Source of the DNA: Thuidium tamariscinum
Taxonomy: Eukaryota > Streptophyta > Bryopsida > Hypnales > Thuidiaceae
NCBI GenBank assembly: GCA_947034885.2
Contig: OX344756.2
Location: forward strand, 14,194,098-14,258,097
Length of the DNA stretch: 64,000 bases
Direction: 5' to 3'
In this document: one piece after another, positions 44,632 to 55,888 of the stretch
How the letters are laid out: each line of letters begins with the position of its first letter
Numbering within the stretch: the stretch's first letter is position 1
Translations under genes and position numbers: made by a program
Notes under the pieces: model-generated
Database searches by the model: none
The model's input: the letters and a program-made list of their open reading frames with translations, nothing else
What the model was told of the DNA's origin: nothing

Positions 44632-45117
44632 CTAGTGATAGCATTGGTGAATCTAACCATACAGATAGAATTAAAACTCAAACTCTACAACTTTTATTTG
44701 CATCTCAATTCCAAAATATTCTTTCAAATAGTACTTTATGATGATTTCTTTGAAATTGTCAATTTTGGAGATGAGTTTGGACACTTAGAAATTAAAGTAA
44801 AGCAATATCAACTAACAACTAAAGGACCAAATAAATTTTTTTGGCAATGTAGGATGCACACTAATCTAGTACAAGATCTTATAATTCAATATGCAAAAAA
44901 AGTATTTGAAAGTTGTTTTTGCTCTTTGCTATAAAATTGGCAGTTTTGACTAGTTTTTGATCAAATAAGGCCATGAGACTATTGAGTTTAATGACTTGAC
45001 CACAATAATTGCAATAATCATTGTTGCATTTATTTAGGACAACAATGAGTGCAAAATGATTGCAACAATCATCATAGGCAAGTCATATAAGATGTTTTAA
45101 ACTAGCGATTGCATGAT
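44632..45117. other. AT-rich intergenic DNA
   Basis: A 109-codon ORF (44605-44934, plus strand) starts inside the MITE, lacks known motifs, and is not called. Confidence 0.4.
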
Positions 45118-45364
45118 GAATTTCATTAAAATGGTGCGATTTCTTGAAATGGTAGCCATTCCACAACTTTGTTGCTTTTCAAGGTTTAGACCATGCAAGT
45201 TGAAATCTAAAATAGTCCTAGATTTTTGAAATCTATACATATCCTATATAATAAATAATGTACAATTTGAAATCTATATTTTTCCTACATGCCACTTTTA
45301 CAATATAGACTACATGGTTTGAAAAATGACATATGCGAAATATGACCATTGTGTAATGAAATTC
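45118..45364. mobile_element. MITE family X, copy 3
   Basis: Inverted termini GAATTTCATTAAAATGG and its mirror (CCATTGTGTAATGAAATTC at the right). Interior AGACCATGCAAG and GAAATCTA blocks resemble copy 1 at 350-618. Confidence 0.6.
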
Positions 45365-47219
45365 AACATTTGAGCTCTTATCCACTTCTATTCAATATTG
45401 TAGGGGAATCTAAGCAATTGCAAATATTGTTTTCATCAATTATTTTTCATATAAATAAATTATTTATCTTTTTTGTTTGAATTCTAAAGGCACTAGGATA
45501 CCATTGCTAAACAATGTCATGTCAGACCTTGTCAGTCATGAAAACAATGTGGAATATGTTTTCACAAATTTGAATTTAAATTTAAAATTCAAAGCTCTCA
45601 TTGCAAGTAGGTTCTTTATAATTTTGATATCTTCATTTGGTTGCATCATTTCTTACTATATGAATTTAGACTATATGAATAAATTAAACTTATGATGTGC
45701 AAATATAGTACTATTATTTTTCCATTTCATACAAAAAATGGTTATATAGAATAGTACAATTTACACTTCTCAAATGTTTCATGGTTAATTCCAAAAGGTT
45801 TATGCATCTAAAAAGTGTATGCTTCTTCATCAACTTTAATAGTAACTTTTAAGATAATTATCTTTGGTATTTGATTACAAAAAATTTAGCTTAAATTTTT
45901 TTGTTTCTACTTCATTTTATGACTTAATTTTTTTTTTAAATTAAAAGAATTATTGCAATTGCAAGCTCAATGTCTTTGAATAGAAATAACACAATATTTT
46001 ATAAGTTTCTTTAATTTCTTAAAAAATATCTAAAAATTTATTTCTCATTCTAACCTTCGTTTATGGTCAAAACTTCAAATTACTTTATTATATACTCTAT
46101 ATTATAATTTATATAATTTTTTTATACTCAAAAAAGTCATAGTGATTTTGTTTTCCATCATGAATTTTGAAAATTACATCATCTATAGAAAATACACTCT
46201 TTGACAAGTTAAGACTATCAAAATTTTGTGTATCAATTACATATAAAGATGAACTTAGTTTAATAACAGCATTTGACTTGAAGGTCATTAGCAAGGATAT
46301 TTTAGGTCCAAAATAAAATTTTATAGTTGGTTTATATAATATAATCTTCACACCAATCTCCATTCTTCACACCAATCTCCATTGCTACTTGTACCATTTG
46401 AAAATGTGAATCCCATACATGAATCACTCTTAACTTGTAGTGTATTTGATTCATTTTGTACTATTTCAAATTAGTTGAATTGTTCTGACGTATCTACTAA
46501 TTTATTTTTACATTTTGTTACAAAAATGATAACAATGACAAATTTCGCAAAAGAGATTTTTTTTTTCTTTTAGTCATAGACAATCTACAATATCTTGTAT
46601 GAAAAATATAAAAATTGATATTTGAATACATTTTAAAGTCTAAAATTAGCTCATAGATGATGTTTGACTATTTTGTAATGGATTTAATTATTTAAGGGTT
46701 CATCCACAAACCTTAAAATTTCCATATTCTACATAATGAATGAAGTGTTTGACAACAATGTTTTATCCAAATAAATTCTCATTTATCCAAATTAATTCTT
46801 GAATCTTTAAAAAATGAGCTTCTTTTATGACTAGATTGAGGTAAGAAATATATTCTTATAAAGATAATAGGAAAAATATGAAGACCTTGAAATTTTTTCC
46901 TACATAGATTGCAAGATATTTTGCTTCTTCAATGTAGAAATTTTATGCTTTGCACCTTGCGTGTAGAAAATATTTGTCTTTTAATCTCCTTATTACTTGT
47001 CTTAGTTTCTAAAAAATTACTATAGGTTTCATTTTAGAAAATTGTATGCTATAGAATTGAATTGACACTCTAAGGAATTTTCTAAAAAATTTAATTAAAC
47101 ATCACAGTTTTTTTAAACTGTGAAAATTGAATTCTGAACAAATTTGGTATGTTAGTTTTGTAGGAAGATGCTATATTTTCCTACAAAAGAAATTACTCTA
47201 TTATTTTCACAGGACTAAT
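45365..47219. other. Long AT-rich intergenic stretch
   Basis: Nearly 1.9 kb without a gene or repeat boundary. The only local structure is a 17-bp direct duplication of TTCACACCAATCTCCAT around 46350-46383. Confidence 0.45.
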
Positions 47220-47877
47220 TTAACCCCTAAATGCCCAAGGCACCAAAATCTAGTGTTTGCAAAACTTTGGAGTTAAATAAAACCTAACAAAATTTCTATC
47301 TTTAATAGTTTTTATTTTTGGAAAGTTCTTTTAGAAGTCTAGTGTTAGTGTCAAAAATCCAATTTGGATAATGAATGATAGTGATTTTTTTATTCAAGAT
47401 TTTGTGCAAGGGTACTCCTTGCAATCTTGACTTTGCCTAGTGTTGAGAGCTCTTGAAAATGAGCCTCAAATATACTAGATCTTGGAGAAAAAATCACATT
47501 CAAAATTAATTTACAAAAATTGTAGAATAGATTTTGAAGAGCCATAAATTGATTGGAGTTAAGCATATTAGGCCCTTTCACCTCATATTTTTTTTCATCA
47601 CTAACTTTTTAGATTTGACTTGTAAAAAGAAGATAGAAACACTTTACATACTTTTGTAGTTTTAACTCCCTCATGAATGGTCAAACATTATAATCTTTCT
47701 TTTCATAAGTGATATTGATGTGTCTTCTTTTCCTATGCAATCTCTAACATGTCTAGTTTGAATTTGTACTATTACAATTCAAAAAAATTGATACAACTTA
47801 TCAAAATGTTGACATTATGTTCAACTTAGAGCAAATTCCAAGAAGCTTAAAACAGGCCTTGGGTATTTAGGGGTTCA
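47220..47877 (+). mobile_element. TTAA-flanked MITE (family T), copy T6
   Basis: Begins TTAACCCCTAAATGCCCAAG and ends GGGTATTTAGGGGTTCA, 650 bp inside. The right tetramer has mutated from TTAA to TTCA. It forms a subfamily with T7 at 55889-56546 (same length and colinear). Confidence 0.75.
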
Positions 47878-48313
47878 ATGAATTGAATAAAATCTTTCAT
47901 ATAGACAAAAATACAATCAATGAGGAACAAATTCTTGAAAAAATTTCAACTCTTTTTTTGGGCCCAAGCCCAACTATTTTAGCTTATTGTAACATACTTT
48001 TACTCTTGAATGGGTACAATTGAAAGAAAAATTATATTTCTAAAAAGCTAATTTGTTTGTTTTATCTTTATAAAAAGTTTCAAGAAAATGAATTGAAATT
48101 GATATTGAAATTATAGGAACCAATTTAAAGTTTATATGGGAATTTAGGGATCAAAAGATGGTCATGTATTTGAATCCATTAATTTTGCATCATCTATAAA
48201 TTGAATGCAAATTATACATGATGTAATTTCATCCATCAAATTTTCATCCAAATAATTTCTATTAATTCATTGATGTTAATCCTAATAAAATCTAGACATC
48301 TTTTCAATAGAAA
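47878..48313. other. AT-rich intergenic DNA
   Basis: Nothing is recognised here. Confidence 0.4.
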
Positions 48314-48645
48314 CATAAGAGGATTTTCAGCTCCTGTACAAGACTGTGAGTTCCCAAACGCTGGGAACGCATTGGGAACTCTGGGAACGCGATGCTGATG
48401 TGGTCATGCGACTGCCACGTCAGAAAATAATAATTTTTTATTAATTTTAATTAAATATTAAATATTTTGAAATATTTTTTTGAATCATTTTTTTTCTCTT
48501 TAATACATTCTGAAGTTTTTTGAAAAAAAAAATTAAATTTTTTTTTTCAAAATTCAAACCAGCAGGGTGCTGGTCTGCAGCAGTGGGAACAATTTCGGGG
48601 AACACCCCTGAAACAGTCTCATGGGGGCCCAAAAATCCTCTTATG
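48314..48645 (+). mobile_element. MITE family E, copy 2
   Basis: Begins CATAAGAGGATTTTCAGC and ends CCCAAAAATCCTCTTATG, 332 bp. It is the clearest member of the family, with GACTGTGAGTTCCC near the left and GTGGGAACAATTTCGGGG near the right. Confidence 0.75.
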
Positions 48646-49154
48646 GTATGATTGTATGAGGTGTCAAAGTTTGTTTTATAAAAACACATTTTTGACATCT
48701 ACTTATGAAACCTTCTAGCTTGGTGAAACATTTTTGGTGTCATTGCATTGTAAGAGGATCTATTTTACTACATTATGATAAACAATAATCCACAACCTCA
48801 TCATTCATTAATGCATTGTTAACATCACATTGATATCTAGCCTAAACCATTTCCCCCTCTGAGATTGAGATAATCCCTCTTTGAATCCCTAGTAGTGAAT
48901 TTAGTTTAATTTGCAAAGAGTCATTGGCTAGCTAAGAAGTTGCAAAATTGGTTTTACTAAATGGATTTAAAGTTGCAAAGAGTCATTGGTTGGTTGGAAC
49001 TTTAAAGGCTCCATCTTTCTTAAAGAGTGTTGATTAATAATGTTATGGAATTCAAAAATCAACACTTTCTAAACACTTGTAATCTAGAATTAAAAGGCTA
49101 TGGTAATCTAAATTTTTTTAAACTATGTATGGAATCTAATACAGGCTTAGGCCT
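48646..49154. other. AT-rich intergenic DNA
   Basis: No gene is recognised. AAAGAGTCATTGGYTRG is repeated near 48917 and 48976. Confidence 0.4.
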
Positions 49155-49866
49155 CAAAATGATTATTCCCCAAAAGTCCTGTCATTGCTAAATAATAGAA
49201 TTTTTTGGCCATAACTTCTATGTTTTGGCTTCAAATGACTCAAGATTTATAGAAAAGGTACTCATGAATATTATAGACCTTCCTTAATTTTTTTGTAATT
49301 TAAAAAAATAATTTACTATCCCCAAATAGACCCCAATTCAATGTCACTCTTGCCAATTTGGAGGTTTTTAGTACTATTTAGTACCCAAAAAAACGAATTT
49401 GGAGCTAAAATTTGGATCAAATGGTCTTTCAGTAGACTTGTAGCTCTCAAAGGAAGGAATTTTCTTAAAATTATTTTTATGTTGTGTGGAAGTCTACAAA
49501 GTGAGCTTCTTTTTGCTTCCATTTTCAAACATATAAAGTATTATTTTAGTGATTTTTGTGATGAATGACCATCTCTATAAATTTTTAACAAATGTAAAGT
49601 TTTGATTTTATGAATTTACTTAGTTTTTCTATTTTTCCCAAATTAAAACATCAAAGTATGTATTTTCTTGAGACTTGGCACTTTTCTAGTTCTCCTATGT
49701 AGTGAATTCCTTAGATGCAATTCCTTCCCTGGGTACCTTCATTTTAAAGGAATATATATTAGTCATATTTTATAAATTTAAAAAATAATAATTTTCTAGT
49801 TTTAAAGTACTCCCCAAAACATCATGAAAATGCAACAAAATCAACAAGTGTTTCTTGCAATCACCC
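49155..49866 (+). mobile_element. Family G MITE, copy n (decayed left end)
   Basis: The right end AAGTGTTTCTTGCAATCACCC is intact. The left end is decayed and only recognisable from GTCCTGTCATTGC and the following GGCCATAACTTCTATGTTTTG. The interior aligns with copies c and i. Confidence 0.65.
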
Positions 49867-49939
49867 TACCTTTTATTTTGAAAAAATTACAACCTTTCCA
49901 AAGACCATGAAATCAAGCCGTTGCATTCCTTCATGCATA

Positions 49940-50141
49940 CACTACAAGAAAATGGGGTCTTTTAAGTAGTGTCCTAGACATCATGTCTTTTAAGTAATGT
50001 CTTTTAATGTGTCTTTTAAGTAAAATTTTACTAAAAAGACTGTATTTTTAGTAAAATTTACTTAAAAGACACATTGAAAGACATTACTTAAAAGACATGA
50101 TGTCTAGGACATTACTTAAAAGACCCCATTTTTTTGTAGTC
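49940..50141. mobile_element. CACTA-type hairpin MITE, copy 1
   Basis: Begins CACTACAAGAAAATGGGGTC and ends GACCCCATTTTTTTGTAGTC, flanked by ATA at 49937-49939 and 50142-50144. Almost the whole 202-bp element is one inverted repeat built from TTTTAAGTAATGTC-type units. It has no coding capacity. A transcript would form a nearly perfect long hairpin. Confidence 0.85.
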
Positions 50142-50149
50142 ATAACACT

Positions 50150-50170
50150 ATATATATATATATATATATA
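50150..50170. repeat. (TA)n microsatellite
   Basis: About ten TA dinucleotides between the two CACTA-type elements. Confidence 0.9.
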
Positions 50171-50315
50171 AGTCATATTTTCTATTGGGACTACTTTCAA
50201 AGCAAATTGATAAGTGCAATTTTTTAGATCTTAAATCAAGTGAAATCAGCCAAGTTGTATATAAAGCCACAAAATGAAGTGAAATTGGCGAGCTTTACCT
50301 CACTAATGCTACATA

Positions 50316-50543
50316 CACTAGAAGAAATCCCTGTTAATTTCAACGCAGCACATCAGGTAGATTGTGTTGACACTGCGTTGCTGAAAACGCGGAAAAAACA
50401 CAAAAAAACTCGTTTTCTGTGTTTTTCTGCGTTTTTTCAACGTTTTCAGGGTTTTCCTGCGTTTTCAGCAACGCAGTCTCAACACAATCTACCTGACGTG
50501 CTGCGTTGAAATTAACAGGGATTTCTGCGTTTTTCTTCTAGTG
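50316..50543. mobile_element. CACTA-type hairpin MITE, copy 2
   Basis: Begins CACTAGAAGAAATCCCTGTT and ends TTTTTCTTCTAGTG, flanked by ATA at 50313-50315 and 50544-50546. The arms share AATTTCAACGCAGCA and GATTGTGTTGA, and the loop is rich in CGTTTT. The right arm has an extra CTGCGTTT segment near the end. Confidence 0.85.
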
Positions 50544-50646
50544 ATATATGCCTTTGAAGACCTCTCAATAAACAAATATGTACTTTTTTTGATGGAAAAT
50601 GAAAGTTTTCAATACTTAATCCTCAAAATTGGATTAGTTTTTTGTA

Positions 50647-50884
50647 CATAAGAGGTTTTCTGGCCGTATTGGAAGACCGAGAGTTCCCACATTATAGGAA
50701 CTTATTGAAACTTGTCCTAGCAGCTGATCTGATGTAATATGATGTGGCAGAGAGATTGCCACATCAGATAATAATATTGTATTAAATATTTTATTATATT
50801 TTTTGAAAAAAAATTAATTTTTGAAATTTTGAAATTTTTAATTTTATTTTTTTAAATTTTTTTAAATTTTTTTAAAATTTAAAC
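50647..50884 (+). mobile_element. MITE family E, copy 3, right end lost
   Basis: Begins CATAAGAGGTTTTCTGGCC with GACCGAGAGTTCCC and GCCACATCAGATAATAAT, as in copy 2. Instead of the usual right half it runs into the inverted 26-mer at 50885. Confidence 0.6.
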
Positions 50885-50910
50885 AAGTAGTCCCAATAGA
50901 AAATATGACT

Positions 50911-51480
50911 AATATGGGCTTGTAGTTGAAGCAAATTGCTTTTGTTTTGTTTTTCCAAAATCTAACCATTTCAATGTTTAAAGAGCTTTTTTTTAATACA
51001 CATACCAGGTTTTGAGTGTAAAATTGCATAGGAGTTGTGAGACTATTAGAAGAAAAATTTACATTTTCTAGTTTTAGTATTCTCCTTTTTCCCACAATGC
51101 CACAATGTTTCACAAATTTGCTTATACAAGTTTTTTGGAATTAGAGGTGACATGAAGAACTACAAAGAGTATTCGCACATTGAAATGCACTTCCAAAAAA
51201 ATTAATTTCACACAAACAACTATAAAACTCATTATACATTCTACCTTGCAATTGTTGACTTGCTATTTTTTTTTAAAGTAGAAATTGCAAATAACTCCAA
51301 ATCAACACTTTCATGTTTAAATTTTCAATGGAGAAAATCATGAAAAACACTATAATTAGTATGCCGTGTGTGTCATTGTTATAGAATAATAAAATTAAAA
51401 TTAAAATATTTTTTTGATTTTTTTCAATTAATGGAAATTTCAAAATTCAATATTCTTTTGTCATGTGTAAATGCTTCCAA
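50911..51480. other. AT-rich intergenic DNA
   Basis: No gene or repeat boundary is recognised. Confidence 0.4.
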
Positions 51481-53010
51481 ACAAAACACTTTCACCCTTC
51501 CTTATAAGGAACTTTCCAATAATATCATAAATGCAACTAAATAATACACAATCTAAAAGATATATAATTTGAGATTTAAAAATAACACAAAATCCATAAT
51601 TTTTATACCATAGGTCCAAACAGTAGAAAATAAGGTTTGCACATCCCTCCTCATAGAGACCTTTCCAATGTTACAAAAAACAAGACCAAGTGGCACATGA
51701 TCCAAAAGATCCAAAAATAAATGAAAAATCCACAACTTTTATACCATAGGCCCAAATGCTACAAAACAAATTTCATCTACCATTCTTTGTGTAGAGTTTC
51801 CTAATAGTACTAAAAACGTAACCAACTGATGTATAGTTTAAAAAATGCATAATTTAAGATTAAAAAAACTCAAAAGTCTACAACTTTCACACCATAGCTA
51901 GGTCCAAATATTACAAATCAAAGTCCATGTACTACTTTTAGCAAAGAGGTTTTTAACAATACCATGAATGCAACCACAGGATGTATAGTTCTAAAGATTG
52001 CATTGTACAAAACAAATAGGGCGCTTCAATATAGTGAAAATTTCATGTTGATTCAATATATAGACTTGATTATTCTGTACTATTGCTACAATCTAAATAT
52101 AAATGATGATAATTTGTTTATTTTACTAAAAATAACTCAAAAATCCACAAAAACAAAAGTCATGCACCCCTCCTTACTAGGTTTATTTTGATGGTTTCAA
52201 AAACATGACTAAGGGACATACTATTCTAAAGATTTTAGTGTAATAAAAACAAATCCCAAAAAATAAATGGCCTAGTTCAAAGTATAGAAGAAATTCATAT
52301 AAAAATCTATGCCCTATTTCATGTACCATTGCCACAACCACTTGGATGTCAAAAGTGATAGCTAAGCCTTCAATATAATCTCCTCAAATAAAATTAAAGT
52401 AATTTTTAAGTTTTTAAATTAATAACACAAATTGTATAGTTTTTACATTGTCAATTGGAACATCTCAAAACAAATCTTTTACACCCTGCTTTGCAAAGAG
52501 CTTTATGATGGTATCAAAAAAGGAACTTAAAGATGCACAATCTAGGATATCTCACTATAAGAAACAAATAAACAAAACCCAACATAACAAATAGCTTAAC
52601 TTAGGGTATGAACTAGTGTGCCCTATGCCATTGTCACTACCAAAATAAAAGTAAAATTTTTTTTTAAAAAATTTAATAATAGAAGCTTTGAAATTGAATA
52701 ACTTTCACACTATAGGTCTATACAACATAAAATAAAGAATGTGCACATTTCCTTGCAAATGATACAAAGAAAGAAAGTAGTGGGCACATGATCAAGGAGA
52801 TCTTACCGTAACAAATAGGAAAAAAAATAAAAATAAAAACACTTAGGGTACAAATTGGTCCGCCTTGACCATTGCTACAACCAAAAGAATAGTAAAATTA
52901 ACTTTCTACACTTTTAATTTATGAAAATTTCAAAACTCTTTATCTTTCACACCAGAGGTCCAAATGTCATGAGTGAGTGTAAAACAATTTTGTATAAAGA
53001 GGCTTAGCTA
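51480..53010. repeat. Old degenerate repeat array
   Basis: A motif like CCACAACTTTTATACCATAG followed by GTCCAAA recurs near 51590, 51728, 51877, 52690 and 52945. It is accompanied by recurring ACAAAACAAA and CTTACTAGG/TCCTAATAG-like words. Spacing is 140-150 bp at first and irregular later. No gene is seen. Confidence 0.5.
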
Positions 53011-53600
53011 CTAATGTGTTTTTTGCACCTTTTTTGCTACTTTTTTGACATTTTAAAGTCATTTTGCAAACACAATGAGTCAATAAAATGAATTTTTTTT
53101 CACCAATGTGTTTGTATGTTGATTTTGAAGCACTTTCTAGTATGAAGTTTTTTCATTTGAATAGGTTTAGAAATAAAACTTCACCTCCACATATGTTTTT
53201 AGGAAAATTTTAGCATCTTCTTTCAACACTAAAACATTGTAATCTTTCAGTCTACGAGGTCAAATGACTCCAAATTTGATCCACGTCATCTACAACATGC
53301 ACACTACAAGATTGTACAGTTAAAGTTTCATAGCTTGGTGGCACTGAGACTCATAAATCTTGAAAAGCAAGAAGCTTTTAGATACATTTGGACTTTTGGT
53401 GATGAGGGATTAAACAATTTTAGAGCAGATGATGAAGGATAAGAGTTTGTGGAAATTCTCCCATATAGAAATATTGTGAGAAAGATAGGAAATATGGGGA
53501 TAGAAAATTTTCTAGAATTTTACCTTCAAAATTGAAATTATTGTGAATTTTACAAGCCAAAAAGTACAGTGGGGTACCAATCAAAATGTCGTTTTTGAAT
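53011..53600. other. AT-rich intergenic DNA
   Basis: No gene is recognised. Confidence 0.4.
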
Positions 53601-53603
53601 TCG

Positions 53604-54380
53604 CAGTGAGAAAAATTTCAGTACAACCAACTTTGAAAGCCTCCCGAGAGCTCAAAAATTAGTATTTTACCACGAAATTTTTACCACAGCATCATCTTTA
53701 AGTTAATTATATGTATGCCAAATTTCAAGGCCAAAATATTCACCGAAAAAAAGTTATTCAAAATCTACCAACATAGGTAGTGGTGAGAAACATTTCACTA
53801 CTTTCAACTTTGACACCTTCCTTAGGATTGAGTTTTTTTTCTTTTTCCATGAAATTATTGTCATGAAACAATATTTATGTTTTTAATATGTATAAAAAAT
53901 TTCAAGGTAAAAGAATTCTTTTTACAGAAGATATTTGAGATCTCCCAACAAGTGTAGTTTTGAGAAAATTTTCACAATTGCCAACTATGACACCCTCCCA
54001 AGGGCTGAAAAATTGGTTTCTTACCATGAATCTTTTTTTGTGAAGTCATATCTATGTTGAAAATATATTATACAAATTTCAAATTCAAATGAATTACCAA
54101 AAAAAATATATACAAAATCTCCCAACATGTGTAGTTGTGAGAAAATTTTCACTATTGCCGACTTTCACACCCTCCGAAGGGCTGAAAATTTGTCTATTTA
54201 ACATGAATTTTTTTGAATGAGATCAACTTTATATTGATAATATATGTTCCAAATTTCAAGTTCAAAACATTTATCCAAAAAAAGATATTCAAAATCTCTC
54301 AACAAGTGTAGTTGTGAGGTTGAGTTTTTACATTTGTGTCAAACTTTGCTCCACAAAATAACACTATACTAAGGGCTCAA
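53604..54380 (+). repeat. Tandem repeat, about 177-bp period
   Basis: The block CCAACANGTGTAGTTGTGAG with following AAAATTTTCAC recurs at about 53768, 53947, 54122 and 54299, at intervals of 179, 175 and 177 bp. A weaker unit precedes them near 53604. Each unit also contains CACCCTCC..AGGGCTGAAAA and CAAATTTCAAG. The period is in the range typical of plant satellite monomers, but only about four units are present. Confidence 0.85.
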
Positions 54381-54571
54381 AAACTCCTCCTCACAACTAC
54401 ACATGTTGGGAGATTTTGTATATCTTTTTTTTGGTAATTCGTTTGAATTTGAAATTTGTATAATATATTGTCAACATAGAGATGACTTCACAAAAAAAGA
54501 TTCATGGTAAGAAACCAATTTTCCAGCCCTTGAGAGGGTGTCAAAGTTAGCAATTGTGAAAATTTTCTCAG
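54381..54571 (-). repeat. Inverted monomer of the 177-bp repeat
   Basis: The minus strand reads as a nearly identical copy of 53953-54144, including GTTTCTTACCATGAATC and CAAAATCTCCCAACATG. It ends where the duplicated island of copy D starts. Confidence 0.85.
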
Positions 54572-54589
54572 AAGCGCAGAGAATGAAGT

Positions 54590-54898
54590 TCAAGGCCCGG
54601 TTTCATCCGCAATCTTGGGAAGGATTTTGCAGTTCCCGTTGCTTTTTGTCGGTAGAGGGCCCAGAAGAGCACCATCCACATCAAAACGTGCAGGGACAAG
54701 ACCGTGTGTGTGTGCACTGCCGGGCTGCCGGCCACGGGAGCAACGGGTGGGCCTGCCCCGCAAACACGCGCGCCATCCATTTGTGGTAGTTCTACTACTC
54801 CATTCATGTACCGCTCTGTTAGCAACTGCCGCTTCGTCCACCTGCGGCTATGCGGCTGCTCCGTTTGTGCCTGCGGCTCTTCCATTCGCGTGCTCCAT
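54590..54898 (-). pseudogene. Small Ala/Gly-rich protein family, broken copy D
   Basis: The ATG at 54896-54898 aligns with the inner ATG of copy C (MEHANGRAAGTN against MAQANAGAAGGN). Codon 17 is TAG (54848-54850), and a frameshift follows about 15 codons later. The C-terminal block PARFDVDGALLGPLPTKSNG through LPKIADETGP is still readable in its own frame to TGA at 54590. The DNA similarity with the C locus extends well upstream of the ATG, so D and C derive from one segmental duplication. The nonsense codon plus the shift argue against function. Confidence 0.7.
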
Positions 54899-55570
54899 CG
54901 CGAAGTGTGACTCTCCCCCTTTGCGCAATTCGGTGATCTGATCAGCGTTTCTTCCTACGAAGACAACAAAACCGCCATCAAACAAAGGAAACTACACAAA
55001 TCGACAAACCCAAAGAAAAATCTACCAACTTCCAAACCGAGTCCTCTCCTTTGATCACAGCGGGAGCGGAAGAACGAATCCGTGTAGCTCTACATTCCGA
55101 AGCAAATGGGTAATTGAAGCTCAAATTATAATTAATGTCGTGGACTCAGTGAGGAGTGTTCAAAATGTTCCCACTCATTCACTGACTAGAAAAATAAATT
55201 CGCGGAGTGCATTTGCAGAGTGGACACGGACGTCCGAGCTCGGAGACTAGGAATAGGTTCAAGCTTTCCGTTAAAATGGGGGCGATTCTGGCGCTAAATT
55301 CTTTTGTGACCCAAAACTAGCTAGTACAGGTACAGAATTTTGTTTCAGGCCGTGCCTCCCATCCGCCGAAAGAGCGAGCTAAATTAGTGGGATTCACCTA
55401 TATTCCCAAATTGACGTTACAATTAAGCTGAAATAGGATCACAATCACAATAGAGATGATACAGCGGAGGTTTAGAAGCTCAGACGTTGATCATTACTGG
55501 CCCCAAAGCGAAGGTGCGTGAGTGCAGTCTCGCTTGCTAGGTATTCAGACGAGGGAGAACAGAGTGTGAT
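54899..55570. other. Upstream region of copy D, homologous to 58422-58960
   Basis: It contains the counterpart of the N-terminal extension of copy C (PFASECRATRIRSSAPAVIK on the minus strand), interrupted by a stop. The counterpart of the 59781-60287 tandem unit follows (CCAAATTGACGTTACAA, CAGCGGAGGTTTAGAAG, GCCCCAAAGCGAAG), in single copy here. Confidence 0.55.
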
Positions 55571-55888
55571 AGTGAGCAATCGAAGGTGGCACTAAATGTG
55601 ACGATGACTGAGGAATCGCTTCCAGGTGTGCGTAACAACGAGAACGGCAAGCGCAGCAACATTAACAGCACCAGGATCTATCGATCTGTGCTCGCAGGTC
55701 AAGCCTTCCTCGCTTTGTATTCTACCCATTGTGGTGGTGAGATACTTCTGAGATTACAGGGGCTGGCGGGAATGGTGAGTTCATCGAATACGGAGTGGGG
55801 CCGGACGCATACTACTATGTAGAGATAAGGGAGGTGATGATATTTTAGCCATTTGAATCTTCTGCCATTTTCAAGAAGCAATCTGCTG
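55571..55888. other. Island edge
   Basis: No feature is recognised. A 78-codon plus-strand ORF here lacks motifs. Confidence 0.35.

Larger units (their letters stand above)
50171..50910. repeat. Perfect 26-bp inverted pair flanking 690 bp
   Basis: The 26 bases at 50171-50196 are exactly mirrored at 50885-50910 (core TTTTCTATTGGGACTAC). Between them are the second CACTA-type element and most of a family E copy. Nature unknown. Confidence 0.75.
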
